From contig NZ_JMMA01000002.1 in NCBI RefSeq assembly GCF_000686125.1, positions 744,001-808,000 on the forward strand: 64,000 nt of DNA, written 5' to 3'. A program made the position numbers and the translations under genes. Source of the stretch: Ruminococcus sp. NK3A76 (GTDB lineage: Bacteria; Bacillota; Clostridia; Oscillospirales; Ruminococcaceae). Below the pieces are notes generated by a model. That model made no database searches, was not told the DNA's origin, and was given only the letters and a program-made list of their open reading frames with translations. Of the stretch, positions 53,501 to 61,839 are shown piece after piece (within the stretch, counting starts at the first letter, position 1; every line of letters begins with the position of its first letter).

Positions 53501-54350
53501 CCTCTACTTCAGCGGCGACCAGGGCATGAGAGAGTGGGAGAGCTTCATATCAGGCAGCAGAACGATGCACGATGCTTACCTTGCTGACAGAATGAAAGAC
53601 AAGGCAGTCTATGACGATGAGCCTGACGATATGTATGACGACCACGCAGGCATAACATTCAGCGAGATATCTGCCGAGGAAGCAGATGCACTCGGCTATG
53701 AAAGCCAGTCTTCGGGCGGTGTTACATTTGAGGAGATACCGATGCGCCCGAATGACGATAACGAGGGTATTACTGATAGGAGCACAAGTGAGCAGACAGT
53801 TAATGTTCAGCCTACAGTTTCACCTATTATAATGCAGCCTGTCCTGCAGCCTGACGGCACAACAGTGATGCAGCCTGTTATACCGCAGGTAGTTCAGCCG
53901 GCAGCGCCGCCTGTGGATATGTATGAGATAATCTCGACTATCCGTGAGGAGGTAAAGCGTGAGATGCAGCAGCAAATGGCATCTGCGCAGATACCGCCGC
54001 CGCAGCCTGCACCTGTGCCGGTACAGCAGCCTGAGCCGCAGCCCGAGCCTGACTTTGACGATTCCGATGAGCTCGATGAGCTTGATAACAGGCTCGAAGG
54101 CTTCGATGACGACTTTGATGAGTTTGACGAGCCCGATGAGCCCGAGGAAGAGGATGAGGACGAGGACGAGGAAGACAGCAGCTTCAAGCCGAGCTTTGAT
54201 ATCATGGCTCTGCTTGACGAGCAGCTCGACAGCTACGGCGAGATGACGCTCGATGAGCGTATGGAGGAGATCGACGTAAATACTATGGAGGTCTCGCTCG
54301 ATGAGCTTTCGAGCTTTGTAAAGGACAGAAGAAAGAAAAGAGGCGCTTGA
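50532..54350 (+). CDS. PrgI-VirB4 fusion ATPase
   Basis: 1272 aa. Residues 1-90 are a PrgI/VirB3-like module with two membrane helices (VIVGIITIVLAGLVLLS; FYIAIGIVAVGGMLIF). The VirB4 body follows: Walker A IIGKSGSGKSYG (near 617), Walker B KIVVVIDEAHVF (near 860) and the motif MQIVITQNIKDF. From about 1030 the protein is acidic, Pro/Gln-rich and probably disordered, with a run of Asp and Glu before the final helical stretch. The fused PrgI is usually a separate gene. A copy of the recurring element lies in frame at 53743-53773 (residues about 1071-1083). It drives assembly of the secretion channel. Confidence 0.95.
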   Translation: MRLIPGKTKVKIELFRGVTLGDVIVGIITIVLAGLVLLSTVPGRFYIAIGIVAVGGMLIFRLDAQANYISVLHFLKYLALPRRFRRMFSDKHLLSRSREEKRGDNWNEFFSDKFEADDEKSLRESIEQAINQKKQKKAEDELLASEDVSDDEKNAVWQARREKEKEKLKKKQESKDSYKNEHDIEEIIPFTGISDGLIEYNGKYYGSVIEIDPVEFRFFSQYRRRASIENYLGKIMRSLRMEYSANIIKIDRPIKYDSYLDREYDKLDALKDSYEKGFLTEAELQSRVEIQYERINEMRNICYENKVIQPFYYLALFNIDKRQLLIDTDAALTALTQGELTVRRIKEDKELAIFLKYTNTLDFEENEIDELAPSEYIKWAMPESVSFTTRKADINEIYTHHMRVVGYPSDVGDAWLAGVMSVPATKVVVKITPMERIKSIKAIDRSLQELRGQLMSTGVDSKILELQAHIETLSSLLVTLQQENETLLTVNIYITMYDSLKTSEWGNPERVKRSSLPVIADMKKTVRRVWQETGMRLNGLDFAQLEGFIASQVSGYDPFIKDGRGMPANTVAAIYPWIYARVSDVGGIRLGTQDGVPVIIDFFRRDSERVNSNMVIIGKSGSGKSYGTKSLLTNMASEDAKIFILDPENEYTELAHTLHGKIINVGNAKYGRLNPFQIITTLDDDDNDDMQGTGYSAHLQFLEEFFKQILPDVDKEALEYLNSLVERMYTNFGITMETDLSRLKPTDYPIFDDLYDIVLEDFQRTNNEYLRTMLQTLMNYVSKFATGGRNANIWNGPSSVTTEENFSVFNFQSLLANRNTTIANAQMLLVLKYIDNEIIKNRDYNRKYGLNRKIVVVIDEAHVFIDTKFPIALDFMFQLAKRIRKYNGMQIVITQNIKDFVGSEEIARKSTAIINACQYSFIFGLAPNDMDDLCKLYEKAGGINEVEQDQIITAPRGNAFTVMSPTSRSSFKIEVPQSMVDMFEQPDYQSLYFSGDQGMREWESFISGSRTMHDAYLADRMKDKAVYDDEPDDMYDDHAGITFSEISAEEADALGYESQSSGGVTFEEIPMRPNDDNEGITDRSTSEQTVNVQPTVSPIIMQPVLQPDGTTVMQPVIPQVVQPAAPPVDMYEIISTIREEVKREMQQQMASAQIPPPQPAPVPVQQPEPQPEPDFDDSDELDELDNRLEGFDDDFDEFDEPDEPEEEDEDEDEEDSSFKPSFDIMALLDEQLDSYGEMTLDERMEEIDVNTMEVSLDELSSFVKDRRKKRGA
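53743..53773 (+). promoter_or_regulatory. Recurring element, copy 7, inside the virB4 coding sequence
   Basis: TGCGCCC (53743-53749, one change), 15 bases, GGGTATTAC (53765-53773). It is read in frame as MRPNDDNEGITDR within the disordered tail, close to the MHPNDDNKGI of copy 2. It is the only copy not directly upstream of a gene. Confidence 0.7.
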
Positions 54351-54353
54351 TAG

Positions 54354-54653
54354 ATGGACATTAAATTAGTTAACAGGGGCGAGGAAGGCGAGCTCATACT
54401 TGCCGGAAGGCTCGATACAAAAAATGCAGACGAAGCATCTGCGGTGTTCTTGCAGGTGGCAGACAGATTCAAGGACGTCACCTTGAATATGCAGGATATG
54501 AAATACATATCCAGTGCAGGGCTTCGTGCTCTTAAAAAGCTCTATATGAAAGTCAGGGGTAACGGCGGCGAGCTTTCCGTTACAAATGTTGCCCCGTATG
54601 TAGCTGAGGTCTTTGAAATGACCGGATTTGCGGAGATGTTTAGTGTAAAATGA
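54354..54653 (+). CDS. STAS domain protein, SpoIIAA-like anti-sigma antagonist
   Basis: 99 aa, a single STAS domain. The phosphorylatable serine region DMKYISSAGLRALKKLY (Ser53/Ser54) is intact. Such proteins bind anti-sigma kinases or act in stressosome-like switches. No cognate kinase or phosphatase gene is visible here. Its place between virB4 and the giant protein (4-bp overlap downstream) suggests that the system is switched post-translationally, perhaps through the ECF sigma factor of the same operon, although SpoIIAA-like proteins usually act with SigF/SigB-type factors. Confidence 0.9.
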   Translation: MDIKLVNRGEEGELILAGRLDTKNADEASAVFLQVADRFKDVTLNMQDMKYISSAGLRALKKLYMKVRGNGGELSVTNVAPYVAEVFEMTGFAEMFSVK

Positions 54654-57600
54654 AGATAACTTTGAATGCTCTCGTGAAAAATACAGCAAAACGCATTTTA
54701 GCTGCGGCGATGGCGCTTGCCATGCTGCCGGGCGTGCTGTCATATCAGGATGTATTTGCTGCATCGGATGATCCGTCACAGCAGACTGGCTCTGCTGACA
54801 GCACGACTTCCGAGCCCGAGGGCATCACTATCTGGAAGGACGGTAAGATGCAGCAGATAGACGCCAAGACCGGCGCTGACTGGATCGAATCCGATGTCTC
54901 CGGAAGCGACGACCCGACCCTTGCTGCCAAGAGCGTGTCAGAATGGACGAGCAAACAGGACTTCGTGTCTATCGGCAGCGGTGAGAATCTTTACAGCCTT
55001 ACTGCCGCTACAGGTATCAAGCCCGGCACAAGTGTCGAGTATTTTGCCGTGCGCTATAAGGTCGGCACAGGCAGCAATGCCGTTGCACAGACCAAGTATA
55101 TATTCCCTAAGGTGCATACACTCAGCGCTACAAATGACTACATCAACAGTCTTAAGAAGACCGAGAAGGTAAGCGTTCTAAGCGGCGTTACGATAACAGG
55201 CCTGTATTCTCCCGGCCCCAGAGTAATGGTGCAGTCCACATCAAGATACTATAAGGTATCAAATGATGAGGAGATAGAGGCTGCCAAGGAGGAATTCCTT
55301 AAAAAGGCTTCAAGCATATCAAGTGTTCAAAAGCACTATACAAAGGTGGATAAGCAGTTCTCTATCGCTGAGAACCGCACTATCGCTGACAGGCACGCAT
55401 ATCTTAAGGCATTCAACTATAAGATAAATGAGAACACCCTGACAGAGAACGCTCTCTCATCATGGGGCGTTGACGAGTTCCTGTTCAAGACTGAACAGCC
55501 TATCACCGAGGTGACGGGTATCGAAGTGTTCATGTCAAACGGCAGCTGGACAGTACAGGGTCTTACAGTCAGCAAGGTAAACAAGGTGGGCGGCTATAAC
55601 GAGTACGGCTACTATTCCGGAAAGTATTACCTCTCGCTTGAAAAGGAGATAATCTGCCAGCTGTCAAAGAAAAAGAGCGGCACGCTCACTCTTTCGGCAA
55701 ACGGCGATACTTTAGTCAATGTAGGCGGCGAGGATTCGATATACTTCGCACTCACAAAGCCTGAGACGACTGTTAAAACATCGCTCGGCTATGAGGACCT
55801 TTATACATTCAGGCTCGATTTTGCCGACACGGTAAAGGGCGGTATCGAGAGCCTGCTGAGAAATGATTCAAAGATAAGCGACCCGGCAGTCGGCAGCATA
55901 GCTGAAGACCTTGCTATCGAGATAGAGTATAAGGACATAAACGGCTATATCAGAATAGTCACTATGCCGGTGCTTCTCTCAGTACTCGGGCAGTATAAGG
56001 AATCGGGCGACAATGTCCGCACGATAGGCCTTGCACAGAGAGGTGACACGCTGGCGTTCACAGGCTGCCTGCCTGACTTCTCGTCAGTTATCAACACCAA
56101 GCTCTATGTCGGCAAGGCGGCAAGAGATGTCCTTGAGACTAACTGCGGCCTTGATTTCAGAAAAGACAACGAGGTCGATTCGACACTTCTCTCAGACCTT
56201 GACAAGGACAATATATCGCTTTCGGGTCTGAGCATATACAAGGGCACCTGCCGTATGTCCAACACCAAGGACGGCACTGAGCAGGTGACAGAGAAGGACA
56301 GCTCGGGCAAGGAGAAAAAGGTCAAGAAGACCTACCAGAGCTACAGCATAGCATTCTCATTCTCCGAGAAGACCCCGATGCTCTACTACACGACCACACA
56401 GAAAAACGGCTATAAGGTAAATGCCAAGACCTCTGACAGCTTTGCGCTCTCGAAGTATAAGTCGGGCGACCCTCTCATAGCTACGGGCCTTGCAGGCAAC
56501 TTCCTTATCAGATTAAAGACCGGCGAAGTTCTGGGCGCTGACACCACAGGTGACATAAAGGCGCAGATATTCTACCAGGATACACACGGCAACGAGAAAT
56601 CCTCCTCAGTATACAATGTAAAGGACGAGGTGGAGAAATACCTCGGCTACTGGCCGAGCAAGTTCAACAGGTTCGATAACTTCGGCTATAGCTACGGCCT
56701 CTCGCAGGGCAACTATATTGAGTTCCCTGTAGAGCTCTCTGACGCTGCGGCTATCACAAATATCCAGCTCTCGCTCGACAAGTTCGCAGACGAGTGGCAG
56801 ATAGCATCGATATCGGCCGCTGCTATCGACGGCGTGGGCAAGAGGCGTGTTTATGCACAGAACCTCACCGCCGGCACAAACGGCACAGACTACCGCATAG
56901 TAAGGCCTATGGCAAGAACTGTCATACCGCCTTTCCCGATAGACCTGAACCTGCTGTTCACACCGGGCGATACATATTCTGTATCGACAGGCACGGGAAC
57001 AGTCATCACCTCCGAGGAGATAGACTATAACTCAATGCGCTATTCGATGACCTATGACCAGACCAAGTATGACCTTGGTTTCGTAAAGGCCAAGAAGATA
57101 TACGATGTGACAGTTAAGGTCGCAGATGACCCCGAATCGAGCAACGCAAACGGCGACTCGGGCTCGACGAACCAGTTCTACTTCCAGCTCAGATTCAAAA
57201 ACGGCAGCAGCGCATTCGTTTTAGCGAACCAGCAGCTCTCGGCCGACGGATTCAGGGCAGGGCAGGAAGAAATGTTCACTATCCAGACCAACCGTGACTA
57301 CGGCGAGCTCAAATCCATAAGGATAATCCCTGAGGACACCTCTGAGGACAACGATGTGTTCGATAAGCTCAATATCGAGTATATCACAGTCACCGAGCAG
57401 TCAACAGGCGGCACGGCTTTGCAGTATGTTATAAACAATGTCGGCTGGATAGACATCGACTACTACGACAAGTCAGAGGACAACACCTCGCAGGGTCGTG
57501 ACGGACGTTCTATCAACACGCTCGCAAGACCGTTCGCTGTTTCCTACAAGCAGAATGTTGTAAATCTCCTCTGCGAGATAACGGCAGACCCGTGGGAGCA

Positions 57601-60193
57601 GGATTACAACCCCTTCGAGGCAAGCCTCTCATGCACTATCGACTATATCGACACCAAGGGCGAGCCACGCTCGGTGAGCTTTGATGTTGTAAAGCGTATG
57701 TATGAATACATGAAGAAGACCCCGACTGTGCTCAGCGCAGGCTATAAGGACGACCCGAACGCCTCGCTGTATGTCAACATGGGCACGGTGTCTGATTCAA
57801 ACTGGATGCTAAGACCTAACCATAAGGACAGATTCATTCTCCCGGCACTTGCAGATGTAAAGACCCTTGTCAGCATGACATTCAAGGGAACTAACAGGAG
57901 CAAGGGCACGGCATACTGGGTGATAAGCGGCCTTTCCATCTCCAGGATAGACACAGACTCAGGCGTTATCAGCATCGACCAGAACGGTGAGTATGTAAGA
58001 AACATGAAGACTATCGCACACTGCAATATGGATTCTGCTTCTGAGACAAAGACGCTCATACTTCCTTCCGGCTCGGCACAGAAGATAAAGATAAACCTCA
58101 CCCCCAAGGAGATAACCTGGTCGGCAGACAAATCATGGATATCGGCTGTTGAGAGAAATCCTGACACCAACAACGATTCGCTAAATGTTTATGTCTTCCC
58201 GTCAGAGAACTCAAGAAATATCGACGGCGTGAACCTTAACATTGCAGCACAGTACACAATGCCCAATGACAAGGTGATGCAGGTCAAGCAGAACAAGATG
58301 ACTGTTTACGGCAGCGGCACGAAGGACGCAATGTTCTACTGCACAGGCCTGACAGCAAACAATATGCAAAACCTCAGCTCGCTGTGGCTGTCGTGCAGGA
58401 GCACTTCCACGACATTCACCCATGCGATAGTTGAGCAGGTAAGAGAAGACGTTATAGTCGGCCGGTATGTTGTAAACTTCGGCAAATCCGGTGCAACGCT
58501 GGGTCTCAGGGCATCGCCCTCTCCGACCTCGACGGTGTTTGACCGCAAGAAGCAGGTGCTCACGCTGTCATTCGGCGAGCTTACCTCAGAAGCAAACATC
58601 ATTCCTCCGACAGAGGAGAACTCAAATGTCAACGACATAGCTGTAGCTCTCGTTTATAAGTCTTCACTTGACCCGAGTGCTGCAACCTACTCGTCGTCGT
58701 ATGTATACCTCGGCGATGTGGGCATCAAGAAGATATCGGCAGGCCAGATGGTGGATATACCTTTCGATGTGCCTTATGTCAAGGAGATAGTGGGCTACAA
58801 GATAGGTATGTTCGGCGACCTGAAGGCAGAGGTCAAGGGCGCTATGGTGCGCAACTATTCATACACCGACAGAAGCCTTGATGAAACGACCGGTATGTAT
58901 GTGACAACAGGCGACACGCTCGATAACATCTACTGCTTCAGCAAGTCGTTTGAAGTTCCCAACAGCATAGTAACAAATGAAGTCACCTCAAAGAAGGGCA
59001 TGGCAAAGGCCGGCTCTGTAACACCTCTCGAACTCAGCTTCGTTACATCTGAGGCTGATGCGGCAGAGGAGGCAGGCATCAACACACCTGTTGAGGCTAA
59101 GATATGGTACAAGGATATCAAGGGCTCAGAGCAGTCATACGACATAGACGACCTGCGAGTATATATCCAGCCCGAGGAGGAGACTGTCACAACTGACGAG
59201 ACGATAGGTGAGTCTACCTTCAACAAGACGGCAAAGACCAACACCGACCACAAGCAGTTCACGACAGGCTCGACAAAGACTATCAAGCTGTTTATCCCTG
59301 AATGCATAGAGATAACCGATATCGAGCTCAAGCCTACCAAGCAGAACTGGAGCATCGAGCGTATCTACGGTACTATGGAGTATTCGTGGAAGGTCGAGAA
59401 GGACGACGACGGCAACATAACGTTCACCAGCCAGCCTATAAACAGGATAGTCAAGGATACCTTCACGCCGGAGGGCAAGAGGATATCGCTCAGAAACGTT
59501 GACCTTGTTACACACATCTACGCAGGCACCAAGTATCTCGGCATTGTTGAGGAACACGAGAGAAGCATAGTCTGCGACGGTGAGACTGAGATAAGAGCAC
59601 AGGTAATGGTTGAGAACGGCTTTGACCTTAAGGTCGAGCTGCTCGGCGAGAAACCGGCTGAGATGCCAAACGGCACATATATCAAGAACGACGGCACATT
59701 CAGCTTCATGCTCCCGAAGAACAACGGCTCAGTACAGGTAACATACAGGATATCCGTAATATCCAAGGAGAACCCGAATATCGTCGATGTTATAAACATC
59801 ACAGTTCCGGTGCCTGAGCAGAAGCAGCCTGCCGGCGGCAACACGGGCGGCAACACGGGCGGCAACACGGGCGGCAACACAGGCGGCAGCTCCGGAGATG
59901 ATTCCGGCAGCACAGGCACAGGTGACAACACCGGCTCAAACACCTCTGACAGCGGAAACAGCTCCGGCACAGGGGATAACAGCCAGAACACAGATAATAC
60001 TGACAGCCAGAGCCAGGGCGGCAGCACTGATGAAAGCAGCTCACAGGATAACACCCAGAGCAGCCAGACTCAGAATGACAGCCAGCCCGGCGGCGAGGCT
60101 GACAGCAGCTCGCAGCAGGAGCAGGACACAGGCGACGCTTCATCGCAGCAGGAAAGCGAGCAGAAGCCCTCGTCTGAGGAAAGCAGCTCCTGA
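54650..60193 (+). CDS. Giant secreted protein of the T4SS operon (1847 aa)
   Basis: Signal peptide 1-38 (ILAAAMALAMLPGVLSYQDVFAA). The mature chain of about 1700 residues is rich in beta-strand, Thr, Ser, Lys and Asp and seems to contain several copies of a module with a D-I/L-x-I-x-Y-x-D pattern (for example IEIEYKDINGY; AQIFYQDTHGN; CTIDYIDTKGE; AKIWYKDIKGS), each followed by a strand-rich stretch. The last 130 residues are low-complexity Gly/Asn/Thr then Ser/Gln/Glu, with four 12-bp repeats at 59834. There is no sortase motif or C-terminal membrane helix. It could be a surface-exposed conduit or adhesin. I recognise no family. Confidence 0.75.
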   Translation: MKITLNALVKNTAKRILAAAMALAMLPGVLSYQDVFAASDDPSQQTGSADSTTSEPEGITIWKDGKMQQIDAKTGADWIESDVSGSDDPTLAAKSVSEWTSKQDFVSIGSGENLYSLTAATGIKPGTSVEYFAVRYKVGTGSNAVAQTKYIFPKVHTLSATNDYINSLKKTEKVSVLSGVTITGLYSPGPRVMVQSTSRYYKVSNDEEIEAAKEEFLKKASSISSVQKHYTKVDKQFSIAENRTIADRHAYLKAFNYKINENTLTENALSSWGVDEFLFKTEQPITEVTGIEVFMSNGSWTVQGLTVSKVNKVGGYNEYGYYSGKYYLSLEKEIICQLSKKKSGTLTLSANGDTLVNVGGEDSIYFALTKPETTVKTSLGYEDLYTFRLDFADTVKGGIESLLRNDSKISDPAVGSIAEDLAIEIEYKDINGYIRIVTMPVLLSVLGQYKESGDNVRTIGLAQRGDTLAFTGCLPDFSSVINTKLYVGKAARDVLETNCGLDFRKDNEVDSTLLSDLDKDNISLSGLSIYKGTCRMSNTKDGTEQVTEKDSSGKEKKVKKTYQSYSIAFSFSEKTPMLYYTTTQKNGYKVNAKTSDSFALSKYKSGDPLIATGLAGNFLIRLKTGEVLGADTTGDIKAQIFYQDTHGNEKSSSVYNVKDEVEKYLGYWPSKFNRFDNFGYSYGLSQGNYIEFPVELSDAAAITNIQLSLDKFADEWQIASISAAAIDGVGKRRVYAQNLTAGTNGTDYRIVRPMARTVIPPFPIDLNLLFTPGDTYSVSTGTGTVITSEEIDYNSMRYSMTYDQTKYDLGFVKAKKIYDVTVKVADDPESSNANGDSGSTNQFYFQLRFKNGSSAFVLANQQLSADGFRAGQEEMFTIQTNRDYGELKSIRIIPEDTSEDNDVFDKLNIEYITVTEQSTGGTALQYVINNVGWIDIDYYDKSEDNTSQGRDGRSINTLARPFAVSYKQNVVNLLCEITADPWEQDYNPFEASLSCTIDYIDTKGEPRSVSFDVVKRMYEYMKKTPTVLSAGYKDDPNASLYVNMGTVSDSNWMLRPNHKDRFILPALADVKTLVSMTFKGTNRSKGTAYWVISGLSISRIDTDSGVISIDQNGEYVRNMKTIAHCNMDSASETKTLILPSGSAQKIKINLTPKEITWSADKSWISAVERNPDTNNDSLNVYVFPSENSRNIDGVNLNIAAQYTMPNDKVMQVKQNKMTVYGSGTKDAMFYCTGLTANNMQNLSSLWLSCRSTSTTFTHAIVEQVREDVIVGRYVVNFGKSGATLGLRASPSPTSTVFDRKKQVLTLSFGELTSEANIIPPTEENSNVNDIAVALVYKSSLDPSAATYSSSYVYLGDVGIKKISAGQMVDIPFDVPYVKEIVGYKIGMFGDLKAEVKGAMVRNYSYTDRSLDETTGMYVTTGDTLDNIYCFSKSFEVPNSIVTNEVTSKKGMAKAGSVTPLELSFVTSEADAAEEAGINTPVEAKIWYKDIKGSEQSYDIDDLRVYIQPEEETVTTDETIGESTFNKTAKTNTDHKQFTTGSTKTIKLFIPECIEITDIELKPTKQNWSIERIYGTMEYSWKVEKDDDGNITFTSQPINRIVKDTFTPEGKRISLRNVDLVTHIYAGTKYLGIVEEHERSIVCDGETEIRAQVMVENGFDLKVELLGEKPAEMPNGTYIKNDGTFSFMLPKNNGSVQVTYRISVISKENPNIVDVINITVPVPEQKQPAGGNTGGNTGGNTGGNTGGSSGDDSGSTGTGDNTGSNTSDSGNSSGTGDNSQNTDNTDSQSQGGSTDESSSQDNTQSSQTQNDSQPGGEADSSSQQEQDTGDASSQQESEQKPSSEESSS
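59834..59881 (+). repeat. Four tandem 12-bp repeats
   Basis: GGCGGCAACACG repeated four times (last unit ends in A), encoding Gly-Gly-Asn-Thr. Within the low-complexity tail of the giant protein; length could vary by slippage. Confidence 0.9.
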
Positions 60194-60225
60194 CAGGGCG
60201 ATAATAAGTAAACGGAAAGTGCAGT

Positions 60226-61161
60226 ATGAATAATTTTGTAAGGAACATAAAACAGCATAAACTCGCAGCACTCATCTGCTTCCTGCTGCTCGCAGCTATC
60301 GTTGCCGCTGTTGTGGTAATGGTGATAAAAGAGCGAAACGGCGCTGCTGACTCCTCCTCATTGGCTGAGGTGGAGCAGAAGGCCGGTGAGCAGTCAAGGA
60401 CGACCGAGTATTTTGGCGACACAGATTATCCCGTCAAGGTGACGACAAAGGACGGCAAGGTGACTTTAGACCTTGACGGCTCCAAGACACCTGACCTTAC
60501 CTGGCAGGTCGTATCAGACGATACTGAGCAGGCGGTGATAAAGGCTGAGAACGACGGCGAGGAGACAGAGGGGCGCTTAAGCACCGTGATAACTCCCGTG
60601 TCGGTCGGCTATGCGACTGTCAGCTGCACAAGGGGCAGCGAGGTGTCGGGCATTGCGTTCAATGTATCGCACATCGAGGCTGAGGTGTACACATCAATTG
60701 ATGAAAACGGCAATATCTCGGCTACCCTCTCTGATATCAGGCAGACAAAGTCTCTCGGCGGTGCGCTTGATACCAAAACGCCCTTCCTGCTTGACAAAAA
60801 CGCCATTATACTTCCTAACGGCGGCGACTGGACGGTAGAGATCATTCTTGCTGACGGCGCTCCGGCAGATCTTTTCAGAGCTTTCAGAGATGAAGGCGAG
60901 GGAGATCTTGTGCGCTACTACTTCGAGAAGAACATCAGCGCTATCAAGTCAGACGATCTTGGTGAGATAACAAAGATGCTCGATGACAGCAAGATAGTTC
61001 TCAAAAACGAGACGCTCGGCATTGAGCAGCGGCTTGACCTTACCATGTCACCCGAAAAGGAATGGGTGTTCTCGATACACGAGGACAGCGAAGACGAGGA
61101 CAGCGCTGATAGCAATGCTGACTCAGAGTCTAAGTCAGAGGAGCAGTCATCTAATGAGTGA
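60226..61161 (+). CDS. Single-pass membrane protein of the T4SS operon
   Basis: 311 aa with a short cytoplasmic basic end, one membrane helix (LAALICFLLLAAIVAAVVVMVI, about 13-34) and an extracellular beta-rich domain. The acidic tail is Glu/Ser/Asp-rich. The topology resembles VirB8/TcpC-like assembly factors, but I cannot see that fold's signature, so this is only a possibility. It overlaps the next gene by 8 bp. Confidence 0.7.
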   Translation: MNNFVRNIKQHKLAALICFLLLAAIVAAVVVMVIKERNGAADSSSLAEVEQKAGEQSRTTEYFGDTDYPVKVTTKDGKVTLDLDGSKTPDLTWQVVSDDTEQAVIKAENDGEETEGRLSTVITPVSVGYATVSCTRGSEVSGIAFNVSHIEAEVYTSIDENGNISATLSDIRQTKSLGGALDTKTPFLLDKNAIILPNGGDWTVEIILADGAPADLFRAFRDEGEGDLVRYYFEKNISAIKSDDLGEITKMLDDSKIVLKNETLGIEQRLDLTMSPEKEWVFSIHEDSEDEDSADSNADSESKSEEQSSNE

Positions 61162-61711
61162 GCAAGAGAATGTAACCAACACCAAAGAAGGCGGTGAGCT
61201 TTCTGACAAGAAGCGCAAAAAGCTCGAAAAGAGTGCCGCCAAGGACAGGCGCAGCGAGATAAGGAACGTGCTTCTCGGAAACTTTTCTATCGACGAGCAG
61301 GGCAGGCTTTGCTCCGGCTCGGGCGGCTGGGTAACGCCTTTCGGCTTCGGCGACGGCGCACAGCAGACTATCGCCTTTGGTGTAAAGCACAAGACTTTTC
61401 TTTACAGGACAAAATACAAAAACAACCAGCAGGCGGTATTCAACGCCTCAAAGGCTATGGCGGACATAGGCAGGCAGCTCTATCTGGAGACAGCGCCCGA
61501 TGCGGCGGTGTGCTATGTAAAGAGTATGTTTTTCAGGCCGGTGGTGCTTATCTTTGAAGAAAGAAAGCTCGACGACGGCAGCACAAGGCTGGAGCTCTCA
61601 GCTCACTGCGGCCGCTCACCCATAGCGATAATACCTGTCCTCAGAGCGGTGGCACGCTTTAACAAGGCTGTGCCTGAGGAGATAGTACCGTTTAAGCGTG
61701 AAAAGAAATAA
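61154..61711 (+). CDS. Hypothetical cytoplasmic protein, last gene of the T4SS operon
   Basis: 185 aa from the ATG at 61154, which overlaps the upstream stop; an apparent longer frame upstream is antecedent coding sequence of the previous gene in another frame. The first 35 residues are charged (DKKRKKLEKSAAKDRR); the rest is a compact alpha/beta domain (GWVTPFGFGDGAQQTIAFGVK; VVLIFEERKLDDGSTRLELSAHCGRS). No family recognised. A terminator follows 14 bp downstream. Confidence 0.7.
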   Translation: MSEQENVTNTKEGGELSDKKRKKLEKSAAKDRRSEIRNVLLGNFSIDEQGRLCSGSGGWVTPFGFGDGAQQTIAFGVKHKTFLYRTKYKNNQQAVFNASKAMADIGRQLYLETAPDAAVCYVKSMFFRPVVLIFEERKLDDGSTRLELSAHCGRSPIAIIPVLRAVARFNKAVPEEIVPFKREKK

Positions 61712-61725
61712 CAAGACCCACCCAA

Positions 61726-61764
61726 AGCCACATCATCTCACTACACGATGACGTGGCTATTTTT
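61726..61764 (+). terminator. Terminator of the T4SS operon
   Basis: AGCCACATCATC (61726-61737)/GATGACGTGGCT (61747-61758), one unpaired base, followed by ATTTTT. Confidence 0.85.
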
Positions 61765-61772
61765 AAGGTTCC

Positions 61773-61804
61773 TGTACCCGGACATGGGGCTGCGGGGGTA
61801 TTAC
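61773..61804 (+). promoter_or_regulatory. Recurring element, copy 8
   Basis: TGTACCC (61773-61779, one change), 16 bases, GGGTATTAC (61796-61804). It lies 9 bases after the T4SS terminator and 35 bases before the next gene. The one-base-longer spacer breaks the peptide frame seen in other copies while keeping the DNA words. Confidence 0.65.
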
Positions 61805-61839
61805 AATGGAAGAAAGAATCTTACGGAGGTCACCTAAAC

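Noticed and set aside
59834-59881. CRISPR array
   Set aside because: Direct 12-bp tandem units without spacers, in frame within a coding sequence. No other array-like repeats were seen in the window.
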